Below, piece by piece: positions 6,763 through 12,999 of a DNA stretch of 12,999 bases (its first letter is position 1; each line of letters starts with the position of its first letter). Source of the stretch: DATDGX01 sp036521875. GTDB lineage: Bacteria; Desulfobacterota; Binatia; Binatales; Binataceae. Both the position numbers and the translations under genes were made by a program. Location of the stretch: contig DATDGX010000207.1 of NCBI GenBank assembly GCA_036521875.1, forward strand, positions 1 to 12,999, written 5' to 3'. The notes beneath the pieces were generated by a model that saw only the letters and a program-made list of their open reading frames with translations, did not search any database and was not told the origin of the DNA.

Positions 6763-7839
6763 TCAAGCCGCAAGCGCGGCGCGAAGCCGCGGAAAATCGC
6801 CGCCCAACTCCGCGAGCATCCGGCGCGCCTGCTCCTGCACGTAGGGGACGTATCGTGCGTAGCCGGATTTTCCCGCGCGGTCGAAATCGAGAAAGCGCCC
6901 GATCATTTTGAGCGCGTGCTGCAACACGCAGAGGCGGTAACTGTCGTGAAAATCGCCGGCGCTCATTTGCACCGCGCCGCGCCGCGCGAGGCCCGCGCAA
7001 TAGAAGTCGAGCAGGCGCCGCTCCACAGTCGGTGTTATCACGTCCGCGGTATCGCGCGTCGTGAGAAGTACCGCAAGGTCCTGCGCCGCGGGCGCCATCA
7101 GGGCGTCCTGGAAATCGATGACGCGGAGCTTGGGCCCCTTCTGCAAATAAAGATTCTGGCCGTGATAGTCGCGATGCGAAAAAACCCGCGGGTAGCGTCC
7201 GAGACGCGCCACGAGACTTGCGAGTTCCGGCGCCAGCGCGGCGGGGTCGGCGCCCGGCGCGACCGCTGCCACTCCGACCTCGCAGAATTCCTTGAACTCC
7301 CACTCGAACAGCCGCTCGTCGTAGGCGATTTGTGATGCCACGCAGCTTTGGTCGATTCGTCGCGAGCCTTCGACGTGAAACACCAGCAAAGTCTCGATAG
7401 CGAGGCGGTACAGATCGCCAGCATGCGGAGCGTCGCGCTTCGCCGCAAGAAACAGCGCGTCGTCGCCGACGTCCTCGACCAGCATCGCGCGCTGCTTTGC
7501 GTCGGCGGCGTAAAGCTCGGGCACCGGTGCTCCAAGCGCGAAGAGAAAGCGATGAACGTTAATCCACGGCGGCTCCTGGAGCGGCTCAGCGACGAGCTTG
7601 AGCGCGCGTGCATAGGGCGGCAGATCGTGCGGGCCGAGGTCGACCAAAATCGCCGTTGGGGGAGTGATCGCGATGGCGCGAGCGCCGGTGGCCGATTCAA
7701 GATGCACGCGCCAGAAGCGGCGCGCCGACAAGTCGCCGCGCAGCAAAACTATTTTCCGGGCGTGAACGCCGGCCCAGGTCAGCGTCACCGCTTCGGAAAG
7801 CCAGCGTTCGGCGCCCGAGGAATGCGCGGTCGACTCCAC
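6763..7839 (-). CDS. amgK: AmgK-like N-acetylmuramate/N-acetylglucosamine kinase
   Basis: A 358-residue kinase of the aminoglycoside phosphotransferase (APH) fold. AmgK phosphorylates the anomeric position of MurNAc or GlcNAc, supplying MurU. The catalytic loop is HRDYHGQN (residues 222-229: Asp224, Asn229) and the metal-binding segment VIDFQDALMAP has Asp242. The IDFQDA form plus the following QDLAVLL and the C-terminal YVPYVQEQARRML helix are typical of AmgK rather than antibiotic kinases. The hinge-like AMLVEDVGDDALF (118-130) replaces the MLVEDLG seen in relatives. The start is GTG at 7839; the sequence before it has no Shine-Dalgarno but does have a TACAAT seven bases upstream (see promoter). 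With murU directly downstream this forms the fosfomycin-insensitive MurNAc salvage route known from Pseudomonas. GTG at 7839 is the best start, though a later one is possible, because the first ~25 residues are weakly conserved. Confidence 0.87.
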   Translation of the reverse strand: MESTAHSSGAERWLSEAVTLTWAGVHARKIVLLRGDLSARRFWRVHLESATGARAIAITPPTAILVDLGPHDLPPYARALKLVAEPLQEPPWINVHRFLFALGAPVPELYAADAKQRAMLVEDVGDDALFLAAKRDAPHAGDLYRLAIETLLVFHVEGSRRIDQSCVASQIAYDERLFEWEFKEFCEVGVAAVAPGADPAALAPELASLVARLGRYPRVFSHRDYHGQNLYLQKGPKLRVIDFQDALMAPAAQDLAVLLTTRDTADVITPTVERRLLDFYCAGLARRGAVQMSAGDFHDSYRLCVLQHALKMIGRFLDFDRAGKSGYARYVPYVQEQARRMLAELGGDFPRLRAALAA

Positions 7840-7846
7840 AGCGGGG

Positions 7847-7876
7847 ATTGTACCGGCGCGGCGTGCCGCCTGCCAC
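7847..7876 (-). promoter_or_regulatory. candidate sigma-70-type promoter of amgK-murU, predicted leaderless
   Basis: On the minus strand the -10 is TACAAT (7852-7847, five of six to consensus). Eighteen bases upstream is a -35-like GTGGCA (7876-7871, four of six). Seven bases separate TACAAT from the GTG of amgK, so transcription should begin at or next to the start codon. A 6-bp dyad CTGCCA/TGGCAG (7870-7875 with 7880-7885) overlaps the -35 and could be an operator or a weak terminator of the ABC-F gene. Confidence 0.5.
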
Positions 7877-7924
7877 GCTTGGCAGCGACGATGCGCTCGC
7901 GGCGCGACGTTGCAGGCGCGTCAG

Positions 7925-9895
7925 TCAGTCGCGGACGATCGCGACGTCGTCGAACTTGACCAGCTCCGCGTAGAGCTTTTCGATCTCGCGGCCGAGGCCT
8001 TCGTAGCGCGCGATCATCTCGTCGGCGTCTTTGCGCTTCAAGTAGAAGTTCGGATCGTTCATCTCGGCGCCGATCGCCGCGCGCTCTTTTTCCTTCTCCT
8101 CGATTTGCCCCTCGGTATTTTTGCGCTGACGCGCTATCCGCTCGCGACGCTTGTTCGCCTCCCTGTCTTCTCGCGAATGCTCCGGCTGCGAATGTTGCGG
8201 CTGCGGGCGCGCGGGATTTCCGTTCGTGTCGCGAAGCTCGCGCGCGCTGGCCGCTCTCGGAGCCTCGCTCGCTTTCGCGGGAGCCTGCTCGCTCTGCGCT
8301 TTTTTGGCGAGATAGTAGTCGTAGTTGCCGAGATATCGGATCGCCTGGCCGCGCCCGACCTCGATCACTTCGGTCGCGAGCTCGTTCAGCACGTGCCGAT
8401 CGTGGCTCACGATCAGCACCGTGCCGGGAAAGCGTTTCAGCGCTTCGAGCAGCGTGTCCTTTGCGACGATGTCCAGGTTGTTGGTCGGCTCGTCGAGCAG
8501 CAGGCAGTTGTTGCGATGCGCCAGCACCTTGGCGAGCGCGAGCCGCGCGCGCTCTCCGCCCGACAGCACGCCCGCGCGTTTCTTCACGTCGTCGCCGGAA
8601 AAGAGCATCGCGCCGAGCAGCCCGCGAATTTCGGGCGTGGTCATCCCGGCGGCACGGTCGCTCAACTCCGCGAGCACGGTGCGTTCGTAGTCGAGCGTCT
8701 CGGCCAGGTTCTGCGCGAAGTATCCGACCTCGACGCTGCTGCCGACGATGCGCTCGCCGCCGGTGAGCGGCTCGATGCCGGCGAGGATTTTCATCATCGT
8801 CGATTTTCCGGAACCGTTCGGCCCCACCAGCGCGATTCGCGCGCCGCGCTCGATCACCATGTCGATGCCGTCGTAAACGGAGAGCGCGCCGTATTTCTTG
8901 GCGGCGCCGCGCAGCTCGAAAACGCGGCGCGTGCTGCGCTCGCATTTGGGAAATACAATCGACGGCGCTTTTTCGGAGCCCGCGGGCGGCGCCAGCCGCT
9001 CGACTTTATCGAGCTGCTTGATGCGGCTCTGCACCAGGCGCGCCTTGCTCGCCTGGTAGCGAAAGCGGCTGATGAAGGTCTCCATATGTTCGATTTCTTC
9101 GCGCTGGTTCTCGTACGCCGCCATCTCCAGCTCGAAGCGGCGCTCGCGCTCGACGAGATATTTCGAATAGCCGCCCTGGTACTCGACGAGCTTGCCGCGC
9201 GAGACCTCGAGCGTCTTGGTGGTCACGCGATCGAGAAAATAACGGTCGTGTGACACCAGGATGATTCCGCCCTCGTGCGACTCCAGGTAGTCCTCGAGCC
9301 AGTTGCGCGCTTCGATGTCGAGATGGTTGGTCGGCTCATCGAGCATCATGAACTCGGGCGCGTCGAGCAACAGCTTGGCCAACGCGATGCGCATCCGGAT
9401 TCCGCCCGAGAACTCCGCGACGTCGCGGCCCAGGTCCTCGTCGGTGAACCCAAGTCCGAACAGCACCGCCTGCGCGCGGCTTTCCGCGCTGTAGAATCCG
9501 TGGCGCTCGAGGTCGTGGAGCACCTCGCCAAGTTCATTGAGCGCCGCATCGTGGCCAGGTCCGGAATGCTCGCGCGTCAGGATCGTTTCCAGCTCCAGGC
9601 GGCGGCGGTCCAGCACCTGCATCCGGTCAAGCGCCGACAGCGTCTCGGCGAGCGCGCTGCGGCCACCCATCTCGGGCGCATCCTGGGGAAGATAGCCGAC
9701 GCGGCTCCGTTGCGGGCGCGCGATTCGCCCCGAGTCGGGCGGGGTCTGCTCGGCGATCATGCGGAGCAGCGTTGATTTGCCCGCGCCGTTGAGGCCGACC
9801 AGGCCGACCCGTCCGTCGTCGGCCATCGACCAGTTCACTCCGTCAAGAATCTTCCTGGTGCCGAAAGACTTGGTGATGTTGTCGAGCGCAAGCAT
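7925..9895 (-). CDS. ABC-F family ATPase (translation factor type)
   Basis: A 656-residue soluble protein with two ABC ATPase cassettes and no membrane segment. Cassette 1 has Walker A GLNGAGKS (34-41), signature EFSGG (161-165), Walker B LDEPTNHLD (185-193) and SHD (215-217). Cassette 2 has GPNGSGKS (358-365), LSGGE (444-448), LDEPTNNLD (467-475) and SHD (497-499). The interdomain linker (about 240-300; FISRFRYQASKARLVQSRIKQL) is the charged helical P-site-tRNA-reaching segment of ABC-F proteins. After a Gln/His/Pro-rich stretch (535-580), residues 580-645 form a coiled coil as in Uup/YheS. These proteins act on the ribosome, resolving stalls or giving antibiotic resistance; which applies here cannot be told. 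Start ATG 9895 gives the canonical MLALDNITKSFG; the 74-codon upstream extension in frame has unrelated sequence and no ribosome binding site. It is the first gene of the minus-strand cluster, 85 bases before amgK. Confidence 0.93.
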   Translation of the reverse strand: MLALDNITKSFGTRKILDGVNWSMADDGRVGLVGLNGAGKSTLLRMIAEQTPPDSGRIARPQRSRVGYLPQDAPEMGGRSALAETLSALDRMQVLDRRRLELETILTREHSGPGHDAALNELGEVLHDLERHGFYSAESRAQAVLFGLGFTDEDLGRDVAEFSGGIRMRIALAKLLLDAPEFMMLDEPTNHLDIEARNWLEDYLESHEGGIILVSHDRYFLDRVTTKTLEVSRGKLVEYQGGYSKYLVERERRFELEMAAYENQREEIEHMETFISRFRYQASKARLVQSRIKQLDKVERLAPPAGSEKAPSIVFPKCERSTRRVFELRGAAKKYGALSVYDGIDMVIERGARIALVGPNGSGKSTMMKILAGIEPLTGGERIVGSSVEVGYFAQNLAETLDYERTVLAELSDRAAGMTTPEIRGLLGAMLFSGDDVKKRAGVLSGGERARLALAKVLAHRNNCLLLDEPTNNLDIVAKDTLLEALKRFPGTVLIVSHDRHVLNELATEVIEVGRGQAIRYLGNYDYYLAKKAQSEQAPAKASEAPRAASARELRDTNGNPARPQPQHSQPEHSREDREANKRRERIARQRKNTEGQIEEKEKERAAIGAEMNDPNFYLKRKDADEMIARYEGLGREIEKLYAELVKFDDVAIVRD

Positions 9896-9940
9896 GGTCA
9901 AACAATAAATTTTAACAGCCAGCGGTCTGACCCGAAAGAG
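9896..9940 (-). promoter_or_regulatory. AT-rich segment with -10-like box before the ABC-F gene
   Basis: Reading the minus strand towards the ATG, TAAAAT (9914-9909, five of six to TATAAT) sits in an A/T-rich run that is striking in this GC-rich DNA. The -35 at the expected spacing (around 9937-9932, TTTCGG) is poor. No Shine-Dalgarno lies between it and the ATG, leaving a leader of at most ~10 bases. Confidence 0.4.
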
Positions 9941-10016
9941 CCTGCCGCCGACGCATCGTCTTGGCGGCGCGGATCGAGTAACATCCATCGCTGCCAAGGG
10001 GATTTGCAGCGCCGCG

Positions 10017-10023
10017 AGGAGGG
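10017..10023 (+). promoter_or_regulatory. strong Shine-Dalgarno (AGGAGGG) fixing the start of the small protein
   Basis: AGGAGGG matches the anti-Shine-Dalgarno almost fully, with 8 bases to the ATG at 10032. Most other genes in the window have partial or no Shine-Dalgarno, so this single-gene unit is probably translated independently and well. Confidence 0.75.
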
Positions 10024-10031
10024 ACGACACG

Positions 10032-10373
10032 ATGCCGACAATTCGCGAGGGCGACCGGCTGATGGTTATCGATCGGAGGCTGTTCCGCGATGACAACACG
10101 CGGATCTTCGTTGGCATTGTCGAGGAATTCGACGACGGCGTGATTCGCGCGCGCGGGTTCAGTTATCACGTCAGCCCCTACGAAGTTGGCGGCATGGAAC
10201 GCCGCGGCGACGAACGGATACGCGCGATCTCGATGGCCGCTGGTGACATCGTGTACCTGCTGCCACGCGATCAGGACATCACGCGCCTGCAGCTCAAGCG
10301 CTCGCCGAAGTCGATGAGCCTGACTGACGGCACGTTCTCGATGGACTTGAGCGACTTCCTGCTCCGCGCCTGA
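10032..10373 (+). CDS. small conserved-looking protein of unknown function, 113 residues
   Basis: I do not assign a function. The product is 113 residues, soluble, without signal peptide or membrane helix. Its alternation of short hydrophobic strands and polar turns suggests a small beta-barrel: GDRLMVIDRRLF (7-18), TRIFVGIVEEFDDGVIRARGFSYHV, then DIVYLLP and a C-terminal LTDGTFSMDLSDFLL. I recall similarly built uncharacterised proteins of about 110 residues (VGEVE...RARGY... and TDG-x-x-F-x-LDI-x-EF) in diverse bacteria, but cannot confirm homology. The start is clear: AGGAGGG at 10017-10023 lies 8 bases before ATG, the best ribosome binding site in the window, suggesting high expression. 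It is divergent from the ABC-F gene across 136 bases and convergent with the hydrolase. A TAACAT (9979-9984) is a weak -10 candidate. Confidence 0.8.
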   Translation: MPTIREGDRLMVIDRRLFRDDNTRIFVGIVEEFDDGVIRARGFSYHVSPYEVGGMERRGDERIRAISMAAGDIVYLLPRDQDITRLQLKRSPKSMSLTDGTFSMDLSDFLLRA

Positions 10374-10438
10374 ACCGCCGTCCTGCCACTCTATCTGCGA
10401 GCAGTTACACGCGCGCGAGGTTTCGAGAAGGCCGCGAT

Positions 10439-10454
10439 CCGGCGCTAGCGCCGG
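10439..10454. repeat. perfect 16-base palindrome over a stop codon
   Basis: CCGGCGCTAGCGCCGG is self-complementary with no loop and contains the TAG stop (minus strand) of the alpha/beta hydrolase. It nearly equals the core of the inverted repeat at 29-45, which has one extra G before TA. It lies in the 71-base gap between convergent genes. With no T-run it is not a standard terminator. Confidence 0.7.
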
Positions 10455-11329
10455 GTGCACATCGATTCGACGAAGTCGACGATCGCCGCTGCGGTATCGC
10501 CCGGATTGTCGAGCGGGACGTGATGGAACGCGCGTGGAATTTCCTTGTACACAGCGCCGCGAATCCGCCGATGCATCCGGTGCGCATGTGCCGCGCTCAC
10601 CAGCGTGCTCTCGGCGCCGCGCAGGATCAGAATCGGGAGACCGAGGCCGCGCAGCCGCGGGCGCTCCATCGAGCCGCCCATCCTCCGCCACGCGCGCGTC
10701 TCCGGGTCGAAGCGGAACGCCCAGTTGCCATTGGTCAGCAGTAGAGCGGAGTGCATCGCGAGCTGATCGAGTTCCTGCTTCGACAAGTAAGTCCCCGGCG
10801 GTGAGAGGCGGAACTTGCGCCGGATGTCGTCGGCAGATTTGAGCTCCGGGCGGGTTCCCGGGGGATGCGCGCGCCGGCGCCACCGCCACATCAGCCGTCT
10901 CCATAGTGGCGGGGGACCATGCGGCGAGTCGACCAGCACCAGCGCCTCGAGCAGTTCGGGCTTAGAGACCGCGACCCATTGCGCCACCGCACCGCCCATC
11001 GAATGACCCACCAGCACCACGTGGGTGCCGAGGCTCTCGATGAAGCCGCGCGCATCTTGAAGATAAGCCTGCGGTCCGTAGTGCGGCGGCCGCGACCATT
11101 GACTATGTCCGTGTCCGCGAAAATCGAGCGCGACGGTGTGTCCGTACGCGGCGAGCTGCGGCGCGACGAAGTCCCACCAATGTGAGTTGGCGCTGCCGCC
11201 GTGCAACAGCACGAAAGTGCGCCGCTCCGGGTCGCCGCCCCAATCCAGATAATGAAGCCTGAGTCCGTTGAGATCGATGTAGCGACTGGTCGGCTCCGCG
11301 ATAGCAGTAGCCGCTTGTTGTTGTGCCAT
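10445..11329 (-). CDS. alpha/beta-hydrolase fold protein
   Basis: A 294-residue hydrolase. The oxyanion region is LLHGGSANSHWW (41-52), with DFRGHGHS (69-76) after strand 4; the nucleophile elbow is VGHSMGG with Ser110. The catalytic His is probably His269 or His270 (FHHVPLDNP). The usual acid position after strand 7, ILILRGAEST, carries Glu240 instead of Asp. The cap region holds a very basic, Trp-rich stretch (PLWRRLMWRWRRR, 141-153) that could touch membranes or anionic ligands. Substrate is unknown; the family includes esterases, C-C hydrolases and haloperoxidases. The start is ATG at 11329 with AGGA 9 bases before it; an in-frame TTG at 11338 lies too close to that site. There is no signal peptide, so it is probably cytoplasmic. 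It stands alone, divergent from the sigma factor and convergent with the small protein. Confidence 0.88.
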   Translation of the reverse strand: MAQQQAATAIAEPTSRYIDLNGLRLHYLDWGGDPERRTFVLLHGGSANSHWWDFVAPQLAAYGHTVALDFRGHGHSQWSRPPHYGPQAYLQDARGFIESLGTHVVLVGHSMGGAVAQWVAVSKPELLEALVLVDSPHGPPPLWRRLMWRWRRRAHPPGTRPELKSADDIRRKFRLSPPGTYLSKQELDQLAMHSALLLTNGNWAFRFDPETRAWRRMGGSMERPRLRGLGLPILILRGAESTLVSAAHAHRMHRRIRGAVYKEIPRAFHHVPLDNPGDTAAAIVDFVESMCTRR

Positions 11330-11464
11330 CACGGCCAATCCTATTTGAGCTGCCGAGGTGAGGGAATCAGCAGCATCGCATCAGGGATTGAGACTGGCCC
11401 GACGCGGGCTCAGGATAGAGACAGATAAAGATCGGCGCGAGGGTCGCCCAGCAGTTGGGAAATC
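11330..11464. promoter_or_regulatory. divergent gap, presumed promoters of hydrolase and sigma factor
   Basis: 135 bases between divergent starts must hold both promoters if each gene is transcribed alone. A TTGAGA (11388-11393) could be a -35 for the sigma gene, but the box 17 bases on (CAGGAT) is weak. No convincing ECF-type pair or clear operator was found by eye. Confidence 0.35.
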
Positions 11465-12352
11465 ATGGCGGCGATGTCGCTCGAACAGTTCCTGGAAAAT
11501 TACAGCGACGCGATCGATCGCCTGTATTCCACCAGCAACGCGGCGGCGTGGCGCGTATCGCGGCGGTCCATCGCCGGCGCGTTGTGGCGAAGCTTCGAGC
11601 GCCGCTTCGGCCCGGACACCGGTTCTGTCGACCACGCAGAAGTCGTCCGCTTTCTCTGCTCGCTGCATACCGCCGACCTCGCGCTCGCCATCGGATGCCG
11701 TGATGGCAATGCCGAGGCCTGGCGTCATCTCGTAGCGACGTATCGCGCGCCGGTCGACGCCTTTGCGCGGGCCGTACTCGGCAACTCTTCGCGCGCAAGC
11801 GAAATCGCGGACTCGCTGTGGGCGGATCTCTACGGATTGCGCGCCTCCGGCAGCGATCGAGTCTCGCCCCTCGAGCATTACGGCGGGCGCAGCTCACTGA
11901 TGTCGTGGCTCCGGGTCGTCGTCACCAGGCTGGAAGCCGATCAATGGCGGGCGACGCGCCGCATGCAACCGCTGGACGAAGAGCGCGACGGCAATTCCCG
12001 GGTCCTCCTCGATGCGACCGCTTCGCCCGATCCCGATCGCGCAGCGCTCACCGCGGCCCTCCTGGAATCACTGCGCGAAGCTCTGACCGCGCTCTCGCCG
12101 CGCGACCGGCTCAGGCTTTCGTATTACTATGTCCAGGATCTCACCCTCGCACAGACCGCGGTTTTGATCGGCGAGCACGAGTCGAGCACCTCGCGCAATC
12201 TCGCGCGCGCAAGGGATGCGATCCGCGATCGCGTCACTCGCACGCTGCGCCGCGAGCATCATTTCAGTGACGATCAGATTAGCCAATGCTTCGAGTATGC
12301 GACCGGTGATTGGCCCTTCGACCTCGGCCGCATGCTCACGCTGGGAAAGTGA
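11465..12352 (+). CDS. ECF-like sigma-70 family RNA polymerase sigma factor with extensions
   Basis: A 295-residue sigma factor. Region 2 spans about residues 73-165: AIGCRDGNAEAWRHLVATYRAP, then a helix with ASEIADSLWADLYG (111-124) and GRSSLMSWLRVVVTRLEADQWR (141-162), matching the -10-recognising and core-binding helices. After a variable linker, region 4 is at 197-262: LREALTALSPRDRLRLSYYYVQDLTLAQTAVLIGEHESSTSRNLARARDAIRD, a helix-turn-helix that would read the -35. Region 3 is absent, as in ECF sigmas. Odd features are an extra ~70-residue N-terminus (VSRRSIAGALWRSFERRFG) and ~33 residues after region 4, making it much longer than the usual ~180-200. ATG 11465 has GGGA only 4 bases upstream; ATG 11474 (M4) is an alternative. 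The stop overlaps the next ATG by one base, the usual arrangement for a sigma and its anti-sigma. Confidence 0.85.
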   Translation: MAAMSLEQFLENYSDAIDRLYSTSNAAAWRVSRRSIAGALWRSFERRFGPDTGSVDHAEVVRFLCSLHTADLALAIGCRDGNAEAWRHLVATYRAPVDAFARAVLGNSSRASEIADSLWADLYGLRASGSDRVSPLEHYGGRSSLMSWLRVVVTRLEADQWRATRRMQPLDEERDGNSRVLLDATASPDPDRAALTAALLESLREALTALSPRDRLRLSYYYVQDLTLAQTAVLIGEHESSTSRNLARARDAIRDRVTRTLRREHHFSDDQISQCFEYATGDWPFDLGRMLTLGK

Positions 12353-12999
12353 TGGCAGACGAGAAGGACTCAAACAGCCGCCTCGACGCGATGATTCGGA
12401 CGGCTCTCGCGTCCGGCCTCGACACCTCGGGCGCGGGATGTCCCGAGCCGGACCTGCTCGCGGCGTTTGCGGAAAACGCTCTCGCGCCGCATGAGCGCGC
12501 GAAATGGAATACCCACATCGCCGGATGCGCCATTTGTCAGCGCCAGCTCGCGGCGCTCGCACGGGCTGATGCGCTCGGCGCCAACCCCGCGCCGGCGGCA
12601 GCGCTCGCATCGCAGCCGCCGGAAATCGAAACTGTCGACGCCGACCGGGCTCGCGAGGAAGCCGGCGGATTCTGGCCGACAGTGCGCCGCGCGACACGAT
12701 TTGCACTCGGGCCGGTCCCGCTCTCCGTCGCCCTTCATGTGGCGGTGCTGCTGTTTCTGATCATCACGATGCACGAGGTGCGCGGCCGCGAGTTGATCAT
12801 GGTCAACCTGGAGGCGGGCGGCGGCGGAGGCGGCGGCAACGAGATGCAGGATCTCGACATGCCGGAAGTGCCGATGCCCGACACCGCGCCGCAGCAGATG
12901 GAACAGCCGACTGCGGTCGATACCTCGCAGGCGGTGGGGATGGCCAATGACTATGTGCGCGCGGCCGGCGGCGGCGGTATCGGCATCGGCCGTGGCGGC
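12352..12999 (+). CDS. anti-sigma-like zinc-binding membrane protein, 3' end outside the window
   Basis: An open frame of 216 residues running off the right edge without a stop. Residues 28-70 form a putative ZAS-type anti-sigma domain: PDLLAAFAENALAPHERAKWNTHIAGCAICQRQL, with His55, Cys59 and Cys62 in the H-x3-C-x2-C zinc motif. A linker rich in Ala/Pro/Glu follows, then one membrane helix at about 120-140 (LGPVPLSVALHVAVLLFLIITM). Beyond it come RELIMVNLEAG, an eight-Gly run (156-162, near GGGGGGGN), an acidic Met/Pro/Gln-rich stretch, and more Gly (206-216). Orientation should be domain inside, tail outside. The anti-sigma would hold the overlapping sigma factor until a signal acts on the outer part. 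The tail resembles what precedes extracytoplasmic VWA or TonB-like domains in Planctomycetes-type proteins; this is inference. The ATG shares its A with the sigma stop. Confidence 0.85.
   Translation, partial: MADEKDSNSRLDAMIRTALASGLDTSGAGCPEPDLLAAFAENALAPHERAKWNTHIAGCAICQRQLAALARADALGANPAPAAALASQPPEIETVDADRAREEAGGFWPTVRRATRFALGPVPLSVALHVAVLLFLIITMHEVRGRELIMVNLEAGGGGGGGNEMQDLDMPEVPMPDTAPQQMEQPTAVDTSQAVGMANDYVRAAGGGGIGIGRGG

Noticed and set aside
7910..9253. Plus-strand frame of 447 codons opposite the ABC-F gene
   Set aside because: The minus strand has complete Walker, signature and H-loop motifs for two ABC cassettes. The plus-strand product is an antisense artefact.
9896..10117. 74-codon N-terminal extension of the ABC-F gene
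   Set aside because: It overlaps the start of the divergent small protein, lacks a ribosome binding site, and ABC-F proteins begin at the MLALDNITKSFG strand.
9912..10904. Minus-strand frame of 330 codons spanning the small protein and part of the hydrolase
   Set aside because: It overlaps a gene with a strong ribosome binding site and a clear hydrolase in another frame. Its composition is low-complexity Arg/Ala/Asp.
750..12376. 13-base exact match AAGGACTCAAACA at 750-762 and 12364-12376
   Set aside because: About one such match is expected by chance in a window of this size. There is no flanking similarity.

Overview
The window is strongly GC-rich DNA, densely packed with genes on both strands, and it looks bacterial and chromosomal. 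I see no rRNA, tRNA, CRISPR array, insertion sequence or phage gene. Several things fit an uncultured soil or sediment bacterium near Desulfobacterota/Binatota or a similar deltaproteobacterial lineage: a tandem pair of family III CoA-transferases, a MenA-type prenyltransferase, AmgK/MurU peptidoglycan-recycling enzymes, and a sigma/anti-sigma pair of a style also common in Planctomycetes and Myxococcota. This placement is an inference from gene content only.

Region 1 (1-5685, + strand) reads like one operon. The end of a DUF429-like protein enters from the left edge. It is followed by a HAD phosphatase with a TTG start, two CaiB/BaiF CoA-transferases, a MenA-like membrane prenyltransferase, and an unrecognised multi-pass membrane protein. 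Junctions are very tight: 1-base overlaps at 1547 and 2821, then gaps of 5 bases and 1 base. The set suggests CoA-thioester chemistry linked to a prenylated lipid or quinone step, but no further pathway gene is in view.

Region 2 (5686-5963) is non-coding. It ends in a strong hairpin that lies between two convergent operons and probably acts as a terminator.

Region 3 (5964-9895, - strand) is, in transcription order, an ABC-F ATPase, then amgK and murU. AmgK and MurU together turn recycled N-acetylmuramate into UDP-MurNAc, bypassing de novo synthesis. A candidate promoter lies directly in front of the GTG start of amgK and predicts a leaderless or nearly leaderless transcript.

Region 4 (9896-11464) holds a small conserved-looking protein of unknown function (+) with a strong ribosome binding site, and a convergent alpha/beta hydrolase (-). 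The hydrolase stop codon lies inside a perfect 16-base palindrome. Its core nearly matches that of a long perfect inverted repeat at 19-55 near the left edge.

Region 5 (11465-12999, + strand) is an ECF-like sigma factor with unusual N- and C-terminal extensions. It overlaps by one base a zinc-binding anti-sigma-like membrane protein that runs off the right edge. That protein goes from a ZAS-type H-C-C domain through one membrane helix into a Gly-rich extracytoplasmic segment. This sigma/anti-sigma pair is the most interesting part of the window.
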